A DNA stretch of 64,000 nucleotides. Origin: Pseudomonas oryzihabitans (lineage in GTDB: Bacteria > Pseudomonadota > Gammaproteobacteria > Pseudomonadales > Pseudomonadaceae). The notes under the pieces are model-generated. The model did not search any database and was not told where the DNA came from. It saw only the letters and a list, made by a program, of their open reading frames with translations. Shown piece by piece: positions 61,826-64,000 of this stretch (its first letter is position 1; every line of letters begins with the position of its first letter). The DNA is taken from assembly GCF_001518815.1 (NCBI RefSeq), contig NZ_CP013987.1, positions 1,963,001 to 2,027,000 on the forward strand, in the 5' to 3' direction. Made by a program: the position numbers and the translations under genes.

Positions 61826-62473
61826 ATGGCAGACGAGTTGTACCTCGACAGCTTTCGCGAATGCCGCTCCGCCGGTACCCCCTTGGCGACCCTGTTGCTG
61901 GCCCATGGGGCAGGGGCGGGGATGGACAGCGCCTTCATGCAGCAGCTGGCCGAGGAGCTGGCCCGGCGCGAGATCCGCACCCTGAGATTCGAATTCCCCT
62001 ACATGGCGCGGGCCCGTGCCGAAGGCCGGCGGCGCCCGCCCAATCCGGCGCCGGTCCTGCTGGAGCACTGGCGCCAGGTGGTGAAGCGCTGGCGCGCAGC
62101 AGAAAGCGGACCGCTGTGGCTGGCGGGCAAATCCATGGGTGGGCGGATGGCCAGTCTGCTGGCCGACGAGCTGGGCGCAGAGGGCCTCATTTGCCTCGGT
62201 TATCCCTTCCACCCGGCCGGCAAGCCGGAGCGTCTGCGCACCGAACACCTGGCGACCCTGGCCACGCCGACGCTGATTGTCCAAGGCGAGCGGGATGCCC
62301 TGGGGTCGCGAGAGGAGGTGGTGGGCTACACCCTGGCGCCAAGCATCGAGGTGCAGTGGATCGCGACCGCGGACCATGATCTCAAACCACTCAAGCGCAG
62401 TGGCCTGAATCAGGCCCAGGTGCTGGTGGACACGGCGGCGCGGGTGGCGGGCTTCGTGCGGACCAGCGGCTAG
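61826..62473 (+). CDS. Small alpha/beta hydrolase (KANL3/Tex30-like)
   Basis: This 215-residue single-domain hydrolase has LLLAHGAGAGMDSAFMQQLA (about 23-42) with the oxyanion-hole region. The nucleophile Ser is in LAGKSMGGRMA (about 98-108). The acid is probably in VQGERDALGS (about 155-164), and the catalytic His is in ATADHDLKPL (about 183). The family is widespread in proteobacteria and its substrate is unknown. The ATG follows GAGGAG by 8 bases. It is divergent from hemN, sharing the Anr-box region, and convergent with the rhodanese gene (4-base overlap of the ends). Confidence 0.88.
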   Translation: MADELYLDSFRECRSAGTPLATLLLAHGAGAGMDSAFMQQLAEELARREIRTLRFEFPYMARARAEGRRRPPNPAPVLLEHWRQVVKRWRAAESGPLWLAGKSMGGRMASLLADELGAEGLICLGYPFHPAGKPERLRTEHLATLATPTLIVQGERDALGSREEVVGYTLAPSIEVQWIATADHDLKPLKRSGLNQAQVLVDTAARVAGFVRTSG

Positions 62474-64000
62474 ATCACCCGGAAACCACTGGTGCCATCC
62501 CGCCGTAACTGCTCGACCAGGCCGAACTCCCAGTCCAGGTAGGCCTGCATGGCTTCCCGCGGGGCGTCGGTGCCCTCATAGGGGCGCCGGTAGCGATCAC
62601 GCCGGATCGACAGCAGCCGCGTCTCGCCGGCTTCGACCGGCAGGCCGGCGGCCAGCCAGGCGGCGGTTCCGCCCTCCAGGAGCAGGACCGGCCGGTCAGT
62701 GGTGGCCTGGACGTCGACGGCGGCGAAGGCGGCCAGTTGACCACTGCCACAGGTGCAGACATAGCGCTCGGCGGGTGGCAGCTGCGTTGGCAGATCGGCG
62801 CGCAGCACCCAGGCCGCGCCGGGGATATGCCTTTGCACATAGGTGGCGCTGGCGGTGACGTCCACCATCAGGGTGCCTGGCTCGGCCAGCAATTCCTGCA
62901 GCCGCGTCACCGAGATGCGCTCCACCGGCCCCGGCATGGGCACCGGTGCCTGCCAGGGGCCGGTGGCACTCATGGCGCTCGTCGGGATGTCGTCGACCAC
63001 CGCAACCGCCCAGCCCATCTGCGCCAGCCAGGAGGCGCTCATGTTGGCGCGCACGCCGTCGTCGTCCACCAGCGCCAGGCGCGCGCCACGCACCGGGGCA
63101 CTGTGATCGGTCTCCTGCACCAGTTGGCCGCCGGGAGTGGAGCGGGCGCCGGGCAGGTGGCCGGCGGCGTATTCCTCGGGAGTGCGCACATCGATCAGGT
63201 AGTTCGTGCGACTGTCATCGGCGTGCCAGGCGTTCAGCTCGGCGAAGGCCAGGCGGGTGACGCCGGCACGGTCGGCGACTTGGCGCGCGCGCACTGCGGC
63301 GGTCGTCCTGGTGTCCGCTCCCACCTCACCAAAGCGACGTCGCTGACCCTGTTCCAGATCCTGGCCGGCCAGGGTCCAGCCGATGGTGCCGTTGCGCAGG
63401 GCCGCCACCGGATTGGGAATGCCGGCATTGATCAGCGACTGGGCGCCGATCAGGCTGCGGGTACGGCCGGCGCAATTGACGATGACCCGGGTCCGGGGGT
63501 CGGGTGCGAGCTCGGCCACCCGCAGCACCAGTTCGGCACCCGGCACGCTGACCCCGCCGGGAATGCTCATGGTCTGGTATTCCTCGAAACGGCGGGCGTC
63601 GAGGATCACCAGATCGGCGCCCTGATCCAGCAGCGCCCTGACCTCCTCGGCGGGCAGCGAGGGCGTATGGCGCCGAGCCTCCACCAACTCGCCAAAGGCC
63701 TTGCTCGGCACATTGACGTCGATGAAGAGTTCGCCGCCGCTGGCGCGCCAGCCTTCCAGGCCGCCGTCGAGCAGGGCCACGTCGGTGTAGCCCAGGGCCC
63801 GCAGACGCTCGGCTGCGCGTTCGGCCAGGCCCTCGCCATTGTCGTAGAGGGTAATGGCCACGTCGCGCCGTGGCAGCCGCGACCAGGCCTCCAGTTCCAG
63901 GCGTGACAGCGGCAGGTTGGCGGCCCACAGCGGATGGCCGGCGGCGAAGGTGTCTTCCTCGCGGACGTCGAGCAGGGCGACCTCGGCGCCGGCGAGCAGG
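62470..64000 (-). CDS. Multi-domain rhodanese (sulfurtransferase), N-terminus outside window
   Basis: About 510 residues are visible and the frame stays open to the right edge. Four rhodanese domains are seen. Domain 1 (edge to about 63730) has DNGEGL at the active loop and no Cys. Domain 2 has VNCAGRTRSLIGAQS with the Cys. Domain 3 has VDDDGVRANMSA with no Cys. Domain 4 has CTCGSGQLAAFA with Cys. Alternating inactive and active domains are typical of thiosulfate sulfurtransferases, here doubled. Each domain closes with a GG-x-x-x-W type motif (LLDGGLEGW, LLEGGTAAW). The sulfur acceptor is unknown. A GTG at 63861 inside domain 1 is not the real start. Confidence 0.88.
   Translation of the reverse strand, partial: LLAGAEVALLDVREEDTFAAGHPLWAANLPLSRLELEAWSRLPRRDVAITLYDNGEGLAERAAERLRALGYTDVALLDGGLEGWRASGGELFIDVNVPSKAFGELVEARRHTPSLPAEEVRALLDQGADLVILDARRFEEYQTMSIPGGVSVPGAELVLRVAELAPDPRTRVIVNCAGRTRSLIGAQSLINAGIPNPVAALRNGTIGWTLAGQDLEQGQRRRFGEVGADTRTTAAVRARQVADRAGVTRLAFAELNAWHADDSRTNYLIDVRTPEEYAAGHLPGARSTPGGQLVQETDHSAPVRGARLALVDDDGVRANMSASWLAQMGWAVAVVDDIPTSAMSATGPWQAPVPMPGPVERISVTRLQELLAEPGTLMVDVTASATYVQRHIPGAAWVLRADLPTQLPPAERYVCTCGSGQLAAFAAVDVQATTDRPVLLLEGGTAAWLAAGLPVEAGETRLLSIRRDRYRRPYEGTDAPREAMQAYLDWEFGLVEQLRRDGTSGFRVI

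Overview
The window is GC-rich, densely coded chromosomal DNA from a gammaproteobacterium that is almost certainly a Pseudomonas. This rests on the two-gene E1 branched-chain keto acid dehydrogenase set bkdA1-bkdA2-bkdB-lpdV with divergent bkdR, the tig-clpP-clpX-lon-ppiD run, smc-zipA-ligA, dnaX-ybaB-recR, and an anr/hemN pair with an Anr box. The P. oryzihabitans/psychrotolerans group is a guess from overall impression only. No rRNA, prophage, integrase or CRISPR array was seen.

Bases 1-10400 and 14900-22500 hold branched-chain amino acid catabolism. The first block has an SDR dehydrogenase, a thiolase and an enoyl-CoA hydratase (late isoleucine-type beta-oxidation steps). They are followed on the other strand by bkdA1A2B-lpdV, with an AraC-type regulator overlapping the lpdV stop. 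The second block is a tight minus-strand operon: acyl-CoA synthetase, mmsA, mmsB, a 3-hydroxyisobutyryl-CoA hydrolase-like protein and an acyl-CoA dehydrogenase (valine branch), with a divergent LysR regulator. Between the blocks lie a small unknown gene, a stand-alone response regulator, a secreted GH5 glycoside hydrolase with a duplicated C-terminal module, a ClpP-like serine protease homologue and a double-domain universal stress protein.

Bases 22500-37760 carry an unknown small gene, a D-2-hydroxyacid dehydrogenase and an atypical NRAMP-family transporter. Next come the protein-quality-control run tig, clpP, clpX, lon and ppiD (hupB, expected between lon and ppiD in pseudomonads, is absent), then cysK, a MoxR ATPase/VWA pair and htpX.

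Bases 37900-43300 carry alaA, then two redox-repair gene pairs (msrB with a glutathione peroxidase, and a DUF815 ATPase with free methionine-R-sulfoxide reductase), an unknown membrane-anchored coiled-coil protein, and a tRNA operon of three tandem Glu-Gly units with a strong sigma70 promoter.

Bases 43300-55500 hold a sulfate-binding protein gene without its transporter, then the chromosome-maintenance set smc, zipA, ligA, the 4.5S RNA gene ffs, dnaX, ybaB and recR. Bases 55500-59500 form an iron-uptake surface-signalling unit (Fur box, FecI-type sigma, FecR-type regulator, TonB receptor with signalling domain). The window ends with anr, hemN, a small alpha/beta hydrolase and the start-truncated gene of a four-domain rhodanese.

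The most noteworthy items are a 172-bp MITE-like element set exactly at an SDR stop codon, the NRAMP relative lacking the usual metal motifs, the ClpP-like protein beside a stress protein, the duplicated unknown module of the GH5 enzyme, the missing hupB, and the alternating active-site pattern of the rhodanese. No clearly new multi-gene system was found.
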